This document shows, piece by piece, positions 16,504 to 25,769 of a stretch of DNA of 35,138 bases; the stretch's first letter is position 1; each line of letters begins with the position of its first letter. Origin of the DNA: Clostridiaceae bacterium UBA5444 (GTDB lineage Bacteria; Bacillota; Clostridia; Clostridiales; Oxobacteraceae); contig DIRE01000035.1 in the NCBI GenBank assembly GCA_002426575.1, positions 54,003 through 89,140 of the forward strand. The letters are read 5' to 3'. The position numbers and the translations under genes were made by a program. The notes beneath the pieces were generated by a model. It was not told the DNA's origin and did not search any database. It saw only the letters and a list, made by a program, of their open reading frames with translations.

Positions 16504-17433
16504 TTAACGTTTAAGATTCAATAGTTCCTGCAGCATTTCATCAGACGTAGTAATTGATCTTGAATTTGCCTGGAATGATCTTGATGTAACTATCATATCA
16601 GTAAATTCATTTGCAAGATCTACATTAGACATCTCAAGATACCCTTGAAGTATATCATTATTGCCAGTGGATTCAGTATTAGGATCTTTTAATGTTAATG
16701 CATCTCCTGAGTTTGCTGATGGCAGATAATTGTTATTTCCGACTTTTAAAAGTCCCGCAGGGTTTGAAAATGCTGCCGTAGCAATCTTTCCAAATTCCTG
16801 TTTAGTACCATCTTCAAAAACTCCTACTACGGTTCCATCTTTATCTACTGAAAAGTTATTTAGTTTTATATATACATCATTTCCACTTTCATCCTTGCCT
16901 TTATATGAGTCTGGTATTGTTATTTCTTCAAGGGCAGCAGGGTTTTTATATTTAACCTTGCCATCATTATCAACTGACTCTATTTGGTATCCCATAAGCT
17001 TAAGTCCCGTTGAGCTTACTATATTTCTTCTTTTAATGTTCGCATCAGTTTTATCAGGCACTGAAGCATCAAAGCTCATTGAGCCATCTCTTGTGTATAC
17101 TTGTTTTGATCCATCTGATAATACAAAGAAAGTTTCCCCGCTTACCATAAAGTCCAATGCCCTTTCTGTTGGCTGAGGTGCTCCTTGTCCCATCATTGTA
17201 TCTATTCCTGCGGTCTGCATTCCAAGACCTATTTGGGATGGGTTTACTCCACCTCTACCGTTTGGCTCTGGTGCGGATGCACCTCTTAGAGTCTGACTAA
17301 ATATATCTTGGAAACGAGTTCTTCCACTTTTAAAAGCAGTAGTACCTACGTTTGCAACATTATTTGCAATTACGTCCATCTTTATCTGATTATTCTTCAT
17401 TCCACTAATTCCTGAAGATAATGATCTTAACAT
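16504..17433 (-). CDS. flgE: Flagellar hook protein FlgE
   Basis: Hook subunit of 309 residues. It has the N-terminal rod/hook signature (SLSSGISGMKNNQIKMDVIA then NNVANVGTTAFKS), a FlgE-type D1/D2 region, and the C-terminal motif GYLEMSNVDLANEFTDMIVT then SRSFQANSRSITTSDEMLQ. It is shorter than enterobacterial FlgE but normal for clostridia. GGAGGGTTAAAAA precedes the ATG. It follows a 110-base structured gap after the TIGR02530-type gene and is followed by flbD. Confidence 0.95.
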   Translation of the reverse strand: MLRSLSSGISGMKNNQIKMDVIANNVANVGTTAFKSGRTRFQDIFSQTLRGASAPEPNGRGGVNPSQIGLGMQTAGIDTMMGQGAPQPTERALDFMVSGETFFVLSDGSKQVYTRDGSMSFDASVPDKTDANIKRRNIVSSTGLKLMGYQIESVDNDGKVKYKNPAALEEITIPDSYKGKDESGNDVYIKLNNFSVDKDGTVVGVFEDGTKQEFGKIATAAFSNPAGLLKVGNNNYLPSANSGDALTLKDPNTESTGNNDILQGYLEMSNVDLANEFTDMIVTSRSFQANSRSITTSDEMLQELLNLKR

Positions 17434-17543
17434 TTTTTAACCCTCCAAATATTAGACTTTCGCATCTGTCATTCAGCGAAGTATGGCTTCCTATTAAGGT
17501 CCAGCCACTGTTTTTTATTAATTTATTAAGTTATCTTAATTTA
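17434..17543 (-). promoter_or_regulatory. Structured leader ahead of flgE
   Basis: Unlike most junctions in this operon, 110 bases separate flgE from the gene before it. On the minus strand the gap holds an AT palindrome ATCTTAAT-AA-ATTAAGAT at the previous stop codon, a possible GGCT/AGCC hairpin, and a longer ACTTCGC / GCGAAAGT hairpin (one bulge) just before the flgE RBS. It may be an mRNA processing or translation-control region. No known riboswitch consensus was recognised. Confidence 0.35.
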
Positions 17544-17924
17544 TTAAGATATTAAAACTGCACTATCTATATTGGTAAACACATTATCCTTAGCAGACTT
17601 ACTATCCACTGCGGTTATTATGGTCTTGTTTCTAATGCTTGCAATAAATGCAATATCTTTATACAAAAGCAGAGACTCATTTGCCCCTTTTGCTGTTGCT
17701 TTATCTATGGCATTAGTTATCTTTTCAAGATCCTCACTGTTTAACTCAATATTTCTATCTTTCAATCTTTCCATTGCATGTGCAGAAATCTTAACTTCAT
17801 TTGCTTTTTTTAGTTCTTTATCAAATACACTTTCAAAGTTACTTTTAGAGTTTACTTTAGTCTCTCTATTTTGCGTTGGAAGATTCGATTGAACTATTTT
17901 TCCATTTACTATTCTAAAGGACAC
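17544..17924 (-). CDS. Flagellar operon protein, TIGR02530 type
   Basis: A 126-residue soluble protein. Its second half (KISAHAMERLKDRNIELNSE, then a lysine- and alanine-rich helix, then LLLYKDIAFIASIRNKTIIT) matches the small conserved flagellar protein found between flgD and flgE in many Firmicutes and classed as TIGR02530 (flg_new). Its biochemical role is unknown; it is a candidate hook-assembly or export factor. It begins with GTG after GGGAAGTG, a weak site. It lies 40 bases after flgD. Confidence 0.85.
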   Translation of the reverse strand: MSFRIVNGKIVQSNLPTQNRETKVNSKSNFESVFDKELKKANEVKISAHAMERLKDRNIELNSEDLEKITNAIDKATAKGANESLLLYKDIAFIASIRNKTIITAVDSKSAKDNVFTNIDSAVLIS

Positions 17925-17963
17925 TATCTATCACTTCCCTCTTAAATCCCATCTTCCACTGGT

Positions 17964-18371
17964 TTACCCATTTAACTCTACAACATTATCCATGCTGTAT
18001 TCCTTTCCGTCTATTACTATATTGATCGTACCTTTCCCTAATTTAGATCCAGTTACAACCCCTGTTTCATATTTTCCATCGCCCACAGCTACTTTTGCAG
18101 TTTTGCCTATCATCATGCTGGATTCCATAAACTTTTGGCTTACTAAAAGCTCACCCATTGCAGAGTTTAGGTTTTGCATCTGCTCAAGAGCTGCAAACTG
18201 CGCCATTTGTGATATCATCTGTGACTCATCTTGAGTAGCTAAGGGGTCTTGGTTCTGCATTTGGGCTGTAAGTATCTTTAAAAATCCATCCTTGCTTACA
18301 AAATCTTTACCTGCATCTTTAGATACCTGTTGATTTACTACTTGCCCAGCTGCTATAGCATCAGTTTTCAA
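17964..18371 (-). CDS. flgD: Flagellar hook capping protein FlgD
   Basis: Hook assembly scaffold of 135 residues, a short form containing the conserved N-terminal half. It has DFVSKDGFLKILTAQMQNQD then PLATQDESQMISQMAQFAAL then EQMQNLN, and a small C-terminal beta part. Short FlgD proteins are common in clostridia and Bacillus. It starts at TTG with AGGAGGG six or seven bases upstream, and follows fliK closely. Confidence 0.94.
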   Translation of the reverse strand: MKTDAIAAGQVVNQQVSKDAGKDFVSKDGFLKILTAQMQNQDPLATQDESQMISQMAQFAALEQMQNLNSAMGELLVSQKFMESSMMIGKTAKVAVGDGKYETGVVTGSKLGKGTINIVIDGKEYSMDNVVELNG

Positions 18372-18382
18372 TTACATCCCTC

Positions 18383-19774
18383 CTAAACCAACATATTTAA
18401 ATTACCATCTATAATACTTCTTACATCCCTAGTTAGAATATCTTCATTTGATCCTACTGGTATGCCTTTTTTATGTTTACCATATACCATTCCTCTAGCA
18501 TTTCTGCTATGGTTTTGGTTTCCGTTTTGGAACCCTTTATTTAGCAGCTCATCGTTTTCAAGATTTAGAGATACTGAGAAATCAGATACATTTATATTTT
18601 GGCTTTTAAGCTGCTCTTTTAAGTCTGGCAGGTTAGATTCTATCATTGCCTTAACTAGGGTATCTTCAACAAGTATTTTGGCTGTTAAAACTCCTTTTTC
18701 CATTACAAGCTTTATTGCTACATCACCTAATTCTTCAGGCTTTAGCTTTACATGAAGCTCACTATAATCCTTACCTGTTTCGGATCTTATCTTGTCATAT
18801 ATTTGATCCATTACATTGCTCTTGTCAAAAGATACATTTTGAGAAACTTTGTCGTAATTTTTTGTGCCTTGACTTTGGGATATACTATTACTATCTTCAT
18901 TTGTGCTTATGTGCTTTGCATTAATCATGTTCAATTTATCTTTTGCATTTTTTTGTTCTTCTTTTTTGCCTATATCTAAATTTTCCCCTACTTTTACTTC
19001 AACTCCAGTATCAGCCTCAGCTTCAGCATAATCATTATATTTATCTTTAGCACCCTTGCCTAGGTTTAATTGGTCTATGGGTTTCTCTTTAGTCCCTGCA
19101 TCCACGGCATCATCTTTTGTCATGGGCAACCCTGTCTCTAGCTCATAGGCAGCCTTTGTCCTAGAACTTTTCATGTTTTGATTACTATTTAGTATCTTTA
19201 AAAACTCTGCCCTAGGTACTACGAAATCTTTTATATCATCTTTCCCCTTAGTTACTTCTAATTCTGTATTATGAAGTGCATCATCAAGGGAATTATTAAG
19301 TTTGCTAGGCTTGCCATTTGGCTTATTTTCTACTGCAGCATCTGGTTCAGTATTTAAGGCTATACTATTATCCGTATTCAGGTTTAAATCTATATAAGGC
19401 GGTTCAAATAACTTACCTTTTTCGCCATCAATAGATGGTTGGGTTAAACCATATTGGGTCTCTATATTTTGTTCTGCGTCTAAACTTTCATCACCTAAAA
19501 TGGCCTCTTCACCTACTGCTGATGGATTGTCCATAATCTGCATTTGATCTATACAATCGGCAAATGCAGATCCTAGTCCTTTTATATTATCAGCTTCAGT
19601 TAGTAAGGCAGGTTCAGCCTCCCCATCTGTTTTATTTCCCAGGCAATTGATGTTTTGTCCCATAATGCCGCTTAAAAGAGTTGCGAATATATCAGAGTCT
19701 TTACTGGAATCTGTCTCTTTGTTGTCCTTCACATTTTGCACATTTTTAGGGGAGCCTTGCACCTTATCTATCAT
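18383..19774 (-). CDS. fliK: Flagellar hook-length control protein FliK
   Basis: Secreted molecular ruler that ends hook growth by acting on FlhB. In the 463-residue protein the first ~310 residues are polar, low-complexity and poorly conserved. The C-terminal hook-length domain (about 325-415) contains ELHVKLKPEELGDVAIKLVM and MIESNLPDLKEQLKSQNINV, the recognised core. AGGAGGTGAGAAA precedes the ATG. The gene lies between fliJ and flgD in the usual order. Confidence 0.92.
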   Translation of the reverse strand: MIDKVQGSPKNVQNVKDNKETDSSKDSDIFATLLSGIMGQNINCLGNKTDGEAEPALLTEADNIKGLGSAFADCIDQMQIMDNPSAVGEEAILGDESLDAEQNIETQYGLTQPSIDGEKGKLFEPPYIDLNLNTDNSIALNTEPDAAVENKPNGKPSKLNNSLDDALHNTELEVTKGKDDIKDFVVPRAEFLKILNSNQNMKSSRTKAAYELETGLPMTKDDAVDAGTKEKPIDQLNLGKGAKDKYNDYAEAEADTGVEVKVGENLDIGKKEEQKNAKDKLNMINAKHISTNEDSNSISQSQGTKNYDKVSQNVSFDKSNVMDQIYDKIRSETGKDYSELHVKLKPEELGDVAIKLVMEKGVLTAKILVEDTLVKAMIESNLPDLKEQLKSQNINVSDFSVSLNLENDELLNKGFQNGNQNHSRNARGMVYGKHKKGIPVGSNEDILTRDVRSIIDGNLNMLV

Positions 19775-19802
19775 TTTCTCACCTCCTTTTTAAACTAATT
19801 CT

Positions 19803-20234
19803 CTATTTTTTCATATAACCATAGAGTGCAAATTCATCATTTTGTTTCTGTTCACTTTTGTTTTGATCTATTGTAAATTCGTTGTGTGCTTTATCCTTTA
19901 ACTTCTCAATTACCTTCCTATCTCTCTTGCTTTCCAAAAACTCTTCTTTTTTTTGATTCATGGACTCTCTATATATATCAACCCTTTTTTCTTGGATCTC
20001 AGTTTTCTCATTTAATGCGGTTTTGTAATTATTCATTGTGATATACGAAAATATATTTGTGCTTTTTTTAGGCTTTATTTTATTAGTTCTTGCAATCTCT
20101 TGTTTTAAAGATTCAAGATGTTCCTGCTGCTTAATGTATTCCATCCTGCTTTTAACAAACTCATCTTTTTTAGTATCTTCTACATCTATTCTATGATCCA
20201 AAACCTTTTGCAGCCTAAAAGTGAAACCCTTCAT
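19803..20234 (-). CDS. fliJ: Flagellar export chaperone FliJ
   Basis: A 143-residue, highly charged coiled-coil protein beginning MKGFTFRLQKVLDHRIDVED, typical of FliJ, with long helices rich in Lys and Glu. FliJ sits in the FliI hexamer and helps couple ATPase and gate. The ATG at 20234 is preferred over the upstream GTG at 20243 because GGTGTGA lies seven or so bases before it. It follows fliI. Confidence 0.93.
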   Translation of the reverse strand: MKGFTFRLQKVLDHRIDVEDTKKDEFVKSRMEYIKQQEHLESLKQEIARTNKIKPKKSTNIFSYITMNNYKTALNEKTEIQEKRVDIYRESMNQKKEEFLESKRDRKVIEKLKDKAHNEFTIDQNKSEQKQNDEFALYGYMKK

Positions 20235-20255
20235 AAATATCACACCATTTCAGTT

Positions 20256-21566
20256 TTAATTCATTATTCCATATAAATCTTTTAATATAGTGTCAAAATC
20301 TAAGTGCTCATTTTTACCTTGCTTTAAAAAATCATTCAATCTATCTATATATTTTATTGCTTTATCAATTCCTGGGTTGCTTCCATTTACATAAGCCCCA
20401 ATATTTATTAGATCCTCTGCATTTTTATATGTAGCAAGTATATTTCTAAGCTCTCCAGCAGTCCTCTTGTGCTCCTCAGATGCAACCTCTGCCATAAGCC
20501 TGCTTAGGCTATTTAATATATCTATTGCAGGATAATGGTTAAGGGCGGCTAATTCTCTAGATAAAACAATGTGTCCATCTAGTATTCCCCTTACAGCATC
20601 TGATATGGGTTCATTGAAGTCATCACCTTCAACAAGTACAGTATAAAAAGCTGTTATTGAACCCTTGTTCGACATGCCTGAGCGCTCTAAAAGACCTGGC
20701 AGCTTTGCAAATACTGAAGGGGTGTACCCCTTTGTAGCTGGTGGCTCGCCTATTGCAAGTCCAACCTCTCTTTGAGCCATTGCAAATCTTGTTACAGAAT
20801 CCATCATAAGCATTACCTTCTTGCCTTGGTCCCTGTAATATTCAGCAATTGCAGTTGCAGTATAAGCTCCCTTTAGCCTAACTAGGGCTGGCTGATCTGA
20901 TGTAGCACATACAATTACAGATCTTTTGAGGCCTTCATCCCCTAAATCCTTCTCTATAAAATCCTTTACCTCACGGCCTCTCTCTCCTACTAGTCCTATT
21001 ACATTTATATCTGCTGAGCTATATCTTGCTATCATTCCAAGTAGGGTACTTTTGCCCACTCCGCTTCCTGCAAATATGCCAACCCTCTGGCCTTCCCCGC
21101 AGGTTAAAAAGCCGTCTATTGCCTTAACTCCTGTGGATAAAACTTTATCTATCCTCGGCCTTTCTAGAGGGTTAGGAGGATAACCAATAACTGGGTATTC
21201 TACAAAATCTTTTAGAATTTTACCTTCCATTGGCCTTCCTAACCCATCTAATACCCTTCCTAAAAGATCGTCACTGCATTTTACAGAAAGAGGCTTTCCA
21301 CTTGGCTTTACAATGGATCCTGGGCCTATGCCTTTTAAATCCCCAAGAGGCATAAGTATTATCTTGTCATCTCTAAATCCAACAACCTCTGACATAATAG
21401 GATCTAGCGTATTTTCAGAATATATATAGCATACCTCACCAACTGGCAGCTTAAGTCCATCTACTTCTATTGTAAGTCCTATTATTTTGCTTACCTTTCC
21501 CTCTGGTCTTATAGTTTTTACATTTGACACAATATCCATCATGTTGCTGAAATCTACATTTTTCAT
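20256..21566 (-). CDS. fliI: Flagellum-specific export ATPase FliI
   Basis: F1-like ATPase of 436 residues that energises substrate entry to the flagellar export gate. It has the Walker A AGSGVGKST at about 166-174, GLVGERGREV, the Walker B region KKVMLMMDSVTRFAMAQREV near 248-267, and GEPPATKGYTPSVFA, the T3SS ATPase signature. Its ATG overlaps the fliH stop, indicating coupling. It is normal in length. Confidence 0.97.
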   Translation of the reverse strand: MKNVDFSNMMDIVSNVKTIRPEGKVSKIIGLTIEVDGLKLPVGEVCYIYSENTLDPIMSEVVGFRDDKIILMPLGDLKGIGPGSIVKPSGKPLSVKCSDDLLGRVLDGLGRPMEGKILKDFVEYPVIGYPPNPLERPRIDKVLSTGVKAIDGFLTCGEGQRVGIFAGSGVGKSTLLGMIARYSSADINVIGLVGERGREVKDFIEKDLGDEGLKRSVIVCATSDQPALVRLKGAYTATAIAEYYRDQGKKVMLMMDSVTRFAMAQREVGLAIGEPPATKGYTPSVFAKLPGLLERSGMSNKGSITAFYTVLVEGDDFNEPISDAVRGILDGHIVLSRELAALNHYPAIDILNSLSRLMAEVASEEHKRTAGELRNILATYKNAEDLINIGAYVNGSNPGIDKAIKYIDRLNDFLKQGKNEHLDFDTILKDLYGIMN

Positions 21567-22321
21567 ATAGAATCTCCCATCAACGCTTCTTTTATCTTAG
21601 TAAGCTGAGTATCTATTGTGGCATCTACAGAACTTACCTCTGTTTCTATCTTGCATCCGCCTCTTTTTATGGCTTCATCTTTTAATAGGGTAACTATTGT
21701 CTCATCATTGGTTTGTTCTAATATTTCATTCATCCTACAGTCTAGTGTTGCATAATCTAGAGGATTTGCCCAAATCTTAATACTTTTCTTGTATATAACA
21801 CTCTCTATGGACTTTTTAACTATGTTTTCTATAGCCTCATCCTTTGTATTTGCCTCATATCCTATTATCTTCTCTGCTATGGACAATGCTAGATTTACTA
21901 TCTCATCTTTTTGGTTTTTTATATATTCCCTTGATGCCCTATGGGCTTCCTCTAGTACATTTTGAGCCTGATCCCTAGTATCTTTGGTTTCATCAAATCC
22001 ACTTTTTAATCCTTCTTCATGTCCTTTTTGGTAGCCCTCTTCATGTCCTTTTTTTATTCCATCATCATAGGAATCCTTTTTTATCTTTTCAGCTTCCTTT
22101 TTTGCTTTTTCAATTATATTTTTGCCTTCCTGAGCAGCCCCATCAATTATCTGCTGTGATTTTTTTATATATTCATCCTTATACTCATACTTGTCACTGC
22201 CTTCAATTTCTGCTTGAGAAGCAGAAATTGACTTTGGCTTTTTAATGTCAGGAGCATCTAATCTATATTTATCATCTATTTGTATAGTCCCTTTTTTGAT
22301 TATATTACACGATAATTGCAT
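21563..22321 (-). CDS. fliH: Flagellar assembly protein FliH
   Basis: Negative regulator and adaptor of FliI. The 252-residue protein has a lysine-rich start, a long charged coiled coil (about 60-110) with repeated GxxxG-type spacing (DGIKKGHEEGYQKGHEEGLK), and a C-terminal FliH/V-ATPase-E-like domain. The ATG at 22321 lies within the end of fliG and has AGAGGTGG five bases upstream. A TTG at 22339 further up is rejected. It is followed by fliI. Confidence 0.92.
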   Translation of the reverse strand: MQLSCNIIKKGTIQIDDKYRLDAPDIKKPKSISASQAEIEGSDKYEYKDEYIKKSQQIIDGAAQEGKNIIEKAKKEAEKIKKDSYDDGIKKGHEEGYQKGHEEGLKSGFDETKDTRDQAQNVLEEAHRASREYIKNQKDEIVNLALSIAEKIIGYEANTKDEAIENIVKKSIESVIYKKSIKIWANPLDYATLDCRMNEILEQTNDETIVTLLKDEAIKRGGCKIETEVSSVDATIDTQLTKIKEALMGDSI

Positions 22322-23318
22322 CTCCGCCACCTCTTGCAATTATTATCTCTCCAGCTTCATCTAGTCTTCTTATTATGCCAACAATATTCTGCTGGGACTT
22401 CTCAACATCTACAAGCCTTACAGGTCCTAAGTATTCTATATCTTCTTTTAATGTAGCTGCAGCTCTCTTTGACATATTCTTGTATATTGCATCTGCAACC
22501 TCTTCAGAAGAACCTTTAAGAGCAAGAGCAAAGTCTTTTGTATCCACTTCTCGTATAACTCTCTGTATTGATGCATTATCAAGTCCGATAATATCCTCAA
22601 ATACAAACAGGCTAGATCTAACCTTTTCTGCAAGTTCTGGTTCATCATTTTCAAGATGTTCAATAATGTTTTTCTCAGTACCCCTGTCAACCTGGTTCAA
22701 TATCTGTACTAAGGAGCCAATTCCTCCAATTGTAGCAAGATCTGAACGGATTACTGTTGAGAGTTTCTTTTCAAGCACTTCTTCTATCTCACGTACAACA
22801 GTTGGTGATGTGCTCTTCATATTTGCTATCCTTCGTGCAACATCACTTTGTATCTCTACAGGAAGGCCTGACAAAATCTGCCCAGCCTTCTCTGGTTGTA
22901 CATAGCTTAAAATAAGTGCTATGGTCTGAGGATGTTCATTCATAATAAGGCTTAAAAGCTGCTGTGAATCTGCTTTCCTTGCAACGCCAAAAGGCCTGTA
23001 CTGTTGGGTTGCCTCCCCAACCTTTTCCATGATCTCCATTGCCTTTTGCACACCTAGAGCTTTACTCAAAAGGTTTTTGGCATACTCTGTCCCGCCTTCA
23101 AGTATATAGTCTTTAGCCTTATTTAAATTTATAAATTCATCTATTACTGCATCCTTTAACTCTGGTTTTATCCTTGTAGTATTTGCAATCTCAAAGGTGA
23201 TCTTTTGAATATCATTCTCTGGCAGTTTTTTGACTATGTTAGATGATATCTCAGGCCCTAGAGTAATAAAAAGCACTGCAGATTTTTGAACTCCGCTTAG
23301 TTTATCTCCTCTTGCCAT
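22305..23318 (-). CDS. fliG: Flagellar motor switch protein FliG
   Basis: C-ring protein that contacts the MS ring (FliF) and the stator. The 337-residue protein has the N-terminal domain (KSAVLFITLGPEISSNIVKK), the middle domain with the EHPQTIALILSY motif, and the C-terminal domain with the torque helix (RVIREVDTKDFALALKGSS). The ATG at 23318 has GAGGTG six bases upstream; the GTG at 23327 is rejected. It follows fliF by a short gap and overlaps fliH. Confidence 0.96.
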   Translation of the reverse strand: MARGDKLSGVQKSAVLFITLGPEISSNIVKKLPENDIQKITFEIANTTRIKPELKDAVIDEFINLNKAKDYILEGGTEYAKNLLSKALGVQKAMEIMEKVGEATQQYRPFGVARKADSQQLLSLIMNEHPQTIALILSYVQPEKAGQILSGLPVEIQSDVARRIANMKSTSPTVVREIEEVLEKKLSTVIRSDLATIGGIGSLVQILNQVDRGTEKNIIEHLENDEPELAEKVRSSLFVFEDIIGLDNASIQRVIREVDTKDFALALKGSSEEVADAIYKNMSKRAAATLKEDIEYLGPVRLVDVEKSQQNIVGIIRRLDEAGEIIIARGGGDAIIV

Positions 23319-23323
23319 GAAAC

Positions 23324-24883
23324 TCACCTCTCATCTTCAGCTAACCAAGATTTAATTATTTCTACAACCTGGTCAGGCTTTTTAGTCGCATATTTTTTCA
23401 GTTCTGCAGTAAGATCTGATTTATTTTCATCATCTTCAAGGAATACTTGACTTTTTAGTACCTCATTTATTGCTTCTGGGTTGTCAACAACCACATCCAC
23501 TCCAGGGGTCTCCGACCCAATTTCAGAACTTCTTTTCTTCCTTAAGGCAATTATTATTGCAATTAGAGCCACTGACAAAGCAATAGGAAGTATAACATTT
23601 GTCATAAGTTTTTTTCTCTTTTCTTCTGCTGCTTGTTTATCTGAAAGATCTTTAAGATCTGCTTCTACCTGTTTTTTAACTGTATCATCAAACTTAATTC
23701 CTTCTACAGAAACCACATCTCCCCTGTTTTGATCAAAACCTATAGCAGAGGTTACAATGTTTCTTATGGTTTCCTTCTCAGCATCAGATAAAGCTCCATC
23801 AACTACAACCGACGTGGACAATCTTTTAACCTCTCCTGGCGCCTTTATTACTCTTTCCTCTACTTGTCCCACGTTATAGTTTGTAGTGGTTTCTTCTCTG
23901 TTTTTACTTGTTCCTCCATTATTAGCCGGCATGGTATTTGACATATTATTATCTATAGGGCTTCCAGATACATCATCCCCACCGCTTTTTATGGTTTCCT
24001 TTATGGTATTTTGGTTTTTTGCAACGCCCTTTTCGTCATATTTAATAGTCGATGTTTGCTTTGAATCAAAATCTAAATCTGCTTTAACCGTTGTCTTTAC
24101 GCTATTTGAACCATATACAGCCTCAAGGGTCTTTCTTAGGTTATCCTCAAGTTTTGACTCAAATTCTCTCTGTATTTCATACCTGTTCTCTATAGACGTT
24201 GATGATGTTATATCATCATTATTTAGGTTCTCACTTAAATAATTAAAATGGCTGTCCACAACAACAACATTTTCTTCTGGTAAATTCTTTACACTTTTTG
24301 AAACAAGAGCAATTATTGATTTTACTTGCTCATCCGTTATTTTTTTATTGTTCTTAAATTTAAGTGTTACAGAGGCACTTGCAGGCTGCTCATCTCTTAC
24401 AAAAGCACTTGGTTCTGACATATTCAAATGAACCCGTGCATATTCTACCTCGTCAAAAGCTTTTATTGTCCTTTCCAGTTCAGTTTCAAGAGCCCTCTGG
24501 TACATTACTTTTGACTCAGAGTCTGTAATTCCAAACTTGTTTTCATCAAAAAGCTCAAAACCTTTTCCCTCAGAAGGCAGTGTGCCTGCAGATATAACGC
24601 TTAGCCTGGTATCTTCCACTTTATCTTTTGGTACAAGTATTGTAGTACCTTCAAGTTTATAATCTACCTTATCCTGCTTAAGCTGTTCTGCTACTTTTGC
24701 CATATCTTCCGGTGCCATATTCGTAAAAAGCGGCTCATATTTTGGCTTAGTTAAAAAACTTACGGATATAATAATTGCTGTGACTATAACACAAGATGTA
24801 ATAATTATTGCAGTCTTTTTTCCATTTTCAAGCTCTCTCCACTTTTGGGCTGTGCCGTTTAGTTTATTTTTTAATTCACCCAT
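23324..24883 (-). CDS. fliF: Flagellar MS-ring protein FliF
   Basis: Forms the membrane-embedded MS ring that holds the motor. The 519-residue protein has an N-terminal membrane span near 24-44, ring-building domains (FTNMAPEDMAKVAEQLKQ, then RALETELERTIKAFDEVEYA, then VHLNMSEPSAFVRDEQPASA), a variable loop (about 300-330) with GGDDVSG and NNGGTSKNRE, a second span near 423-442, and the C-terminal FliG-binding tail (about 490-519). AAGGAGT lies about 11 bases from the ATG. The gene is separated from fliE by 135 bases with a hairpin. Confidence 0.96.
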   Translation of the reverse strand: MGELKNKLNGTAQKWRELENGKKTAIIITSCVIVTAIIISVSFLTKPKYEPLFTNMAPEDMAKVAEQLKQDKVDYKLEGTTILVPKDKVEDTRLSVISAGTLPSEGKGFELFDENKFGITDSESKVMYQRALETELERTIKAFDEVEYARVHLNMSEPSAFVRDEQPASASVTLKFKNNKKITDEQVKSIIALVSKSVKNLPEENVVVVDSHFNYLSENLNNDDITSSTSIENRYEIQREFESKLEDNLRKTLEAVYGSNSVKTTVKADLDFDSKQTSTIKYDEKGVAKNQNTIKETIKSGGDDVSGSPIDNNMSNTMPANNGGTSKNREETTTNYNVGQVEERVIKAPGEVKRLSTSVVVDGALSDAEKETIRNIVTSAIGFDQNRGDVVSVEGIKFDDTVKKQVEADLKDLSDKQAAEEKRKKLMTNVILPIALSVALIAIIIALRKKRSSEIGSETPGVDVVVDNPEAINEVLKSQVFLEDDENKSDLTAELKKYATKKPDQVVEIIKSWLAEDER

Positions 24884-24919
24884 ATGTAAAAATAACTCCT
24901 TTGAGAATTAATAATCGTA

Positions 24920-24959
24920 TATGCAGCTTATAATCTTCTAAAGATTATGCCGCCGCATA
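24920..24959 (-). other. Stem-loop in the fliE-fliF gap
   Basis: A perfect 8-bp stem ATAATCTT / AAGATTAT (24930-24937 and 24941-24948, loop CTA) is enclosed by TATGC / GCATA (24920-24924 and 24955-24959). It is not followed by a uridine run. The rest of the 135-base gap (24960-25018) is a TTTGGT/TTTAGT-rich imperfect repeat. A role in differential mRNA stability between fliE and fliF is possible. Confidence 0.4.
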
Positions 24960-25018
24960 ACTGAAGTATAGTGTTTGGTGTTTAGTATTTATTGTTTGGT
25001 ATTTAATTTATAAATAAA

Positions 25019-25324
25019 TTATATCTGCATCCTGCTTATCTCTTGGTAGGATTCAACAAGCTTGTTTCTAACCTGCATAACAAACTCCATGTAAAGCCTT
25101 GCCTCCTCAGCAGCAATAAGTGGTTGATGAATATCACTAGTCTCGCCTGTAATAAATTTTAGAGTCTCTTCATTTGACTTTACTTGAAGGTCATTAGCAT
25201 TATCTAAAGCATTTTTAAAGTACTTTCCAAATGTTTCATCGACTCCACTCTTTGGTGTTTCATCTATTTTATTCATTTTGCTGTCAAATAAAGGCTTTAT
25301 AAGTTGTATATTATTTATCTCCAT
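25019..25324 (-). CDS. fliE: Flagellar hook-basal body protein FliE
   Basis: A small 101-residue protein at the MS ring-rod junction, exported early. The C-terminal helix region (DIHQPLIAAEEARLYMEFVM then QVRNKLVESYQEISRMQI) is the FliE signature. GGAGGTAATACAGC precedes the ATG. It lies between flgC and fliF in the conserved flgB-flgC-fliE order. Confidence 0.95.
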   Translation of the reverse strand: MEINNIQLIKPLFDSKMNKIDETPKSGVDETFGKYFKNALDNANDLQVKSNEETLKFITGETSDIHQPLIAAEEARLYMEFVMQVRNKLVESYQEISRMQI

Positions 25325-25330
25325 GCTGTA

Positions 25331-25762
25331 TTACCTCCCTATCTCAAGTGCTTTCATGTACATACTCTTCTCTATATTTATAGCTGTAACATTGGCTTCA
25401 AAAGCCCTTTGTGAAGCAATTAAGTCAACAAACTCATTTATGTAATCTACATTTGGCATCTCAACATATCCATCATCTCTTGCATCAGGATGTGCCGGGT
25501 CGTAAACCATTGGAAAAGGGGATTTATCTTCTACAATGCCAACTGCTTTAATACCTTTCCCGTTAAACTCTAATGGGTCGGATATCTTCCCCAATTCGTC
25601 ATCAAGGTTCTCTTGAAATACAGCAATTTTTCTCCTATAAGGGCCGCCATTTTCTGTTCTAGTGGTTTTAGAGTTTGCAATATTGCTTGATATGGTATCC
25701 ATTCTTAATCTTTCAGCAGATAAACCACTTGTACTTGTCCGCATTGCATTAAACATACCCAT
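25331..25762 (-). CDS. flgC: Flagellar basal-body rod protein FlgC
   Basis: Proximal rod subunit of 143 residues. The N-terminus is MFNAMRTSTSGLSAERLRMD followed by NIANSKT, and the C-terminus is PNVDYINEFVDLIASQRAFE then ANVTAINIEKSMYMKALEIG. The ATG at 25762 has AGGAGG ten bases upstream. It follows flgB by seven bases. Confidence 0.95.
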   Translation of the reverse strand: MGMFNAMRTSTSGLSAERLRMDTISSNIANSKTTRTENGGPYRRKIAVFQENLDDELGKISDPLEFNGKGIKAVGIVEDKSPFPMVYDPAHPDARDDGYVEMPNVDYINEFVDLIASQRAFEANVTAINIEKSMYMKALEIGR

Positions 25763-25769
25763 AAGTCTA

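Noticed and set aside
17434..17543. Cyclic-di-GMP or other known riboswitch before flgE
   Set aside because: The GEMM core and tetraloop receptor pattern are not present; only generic hairpins are seen.
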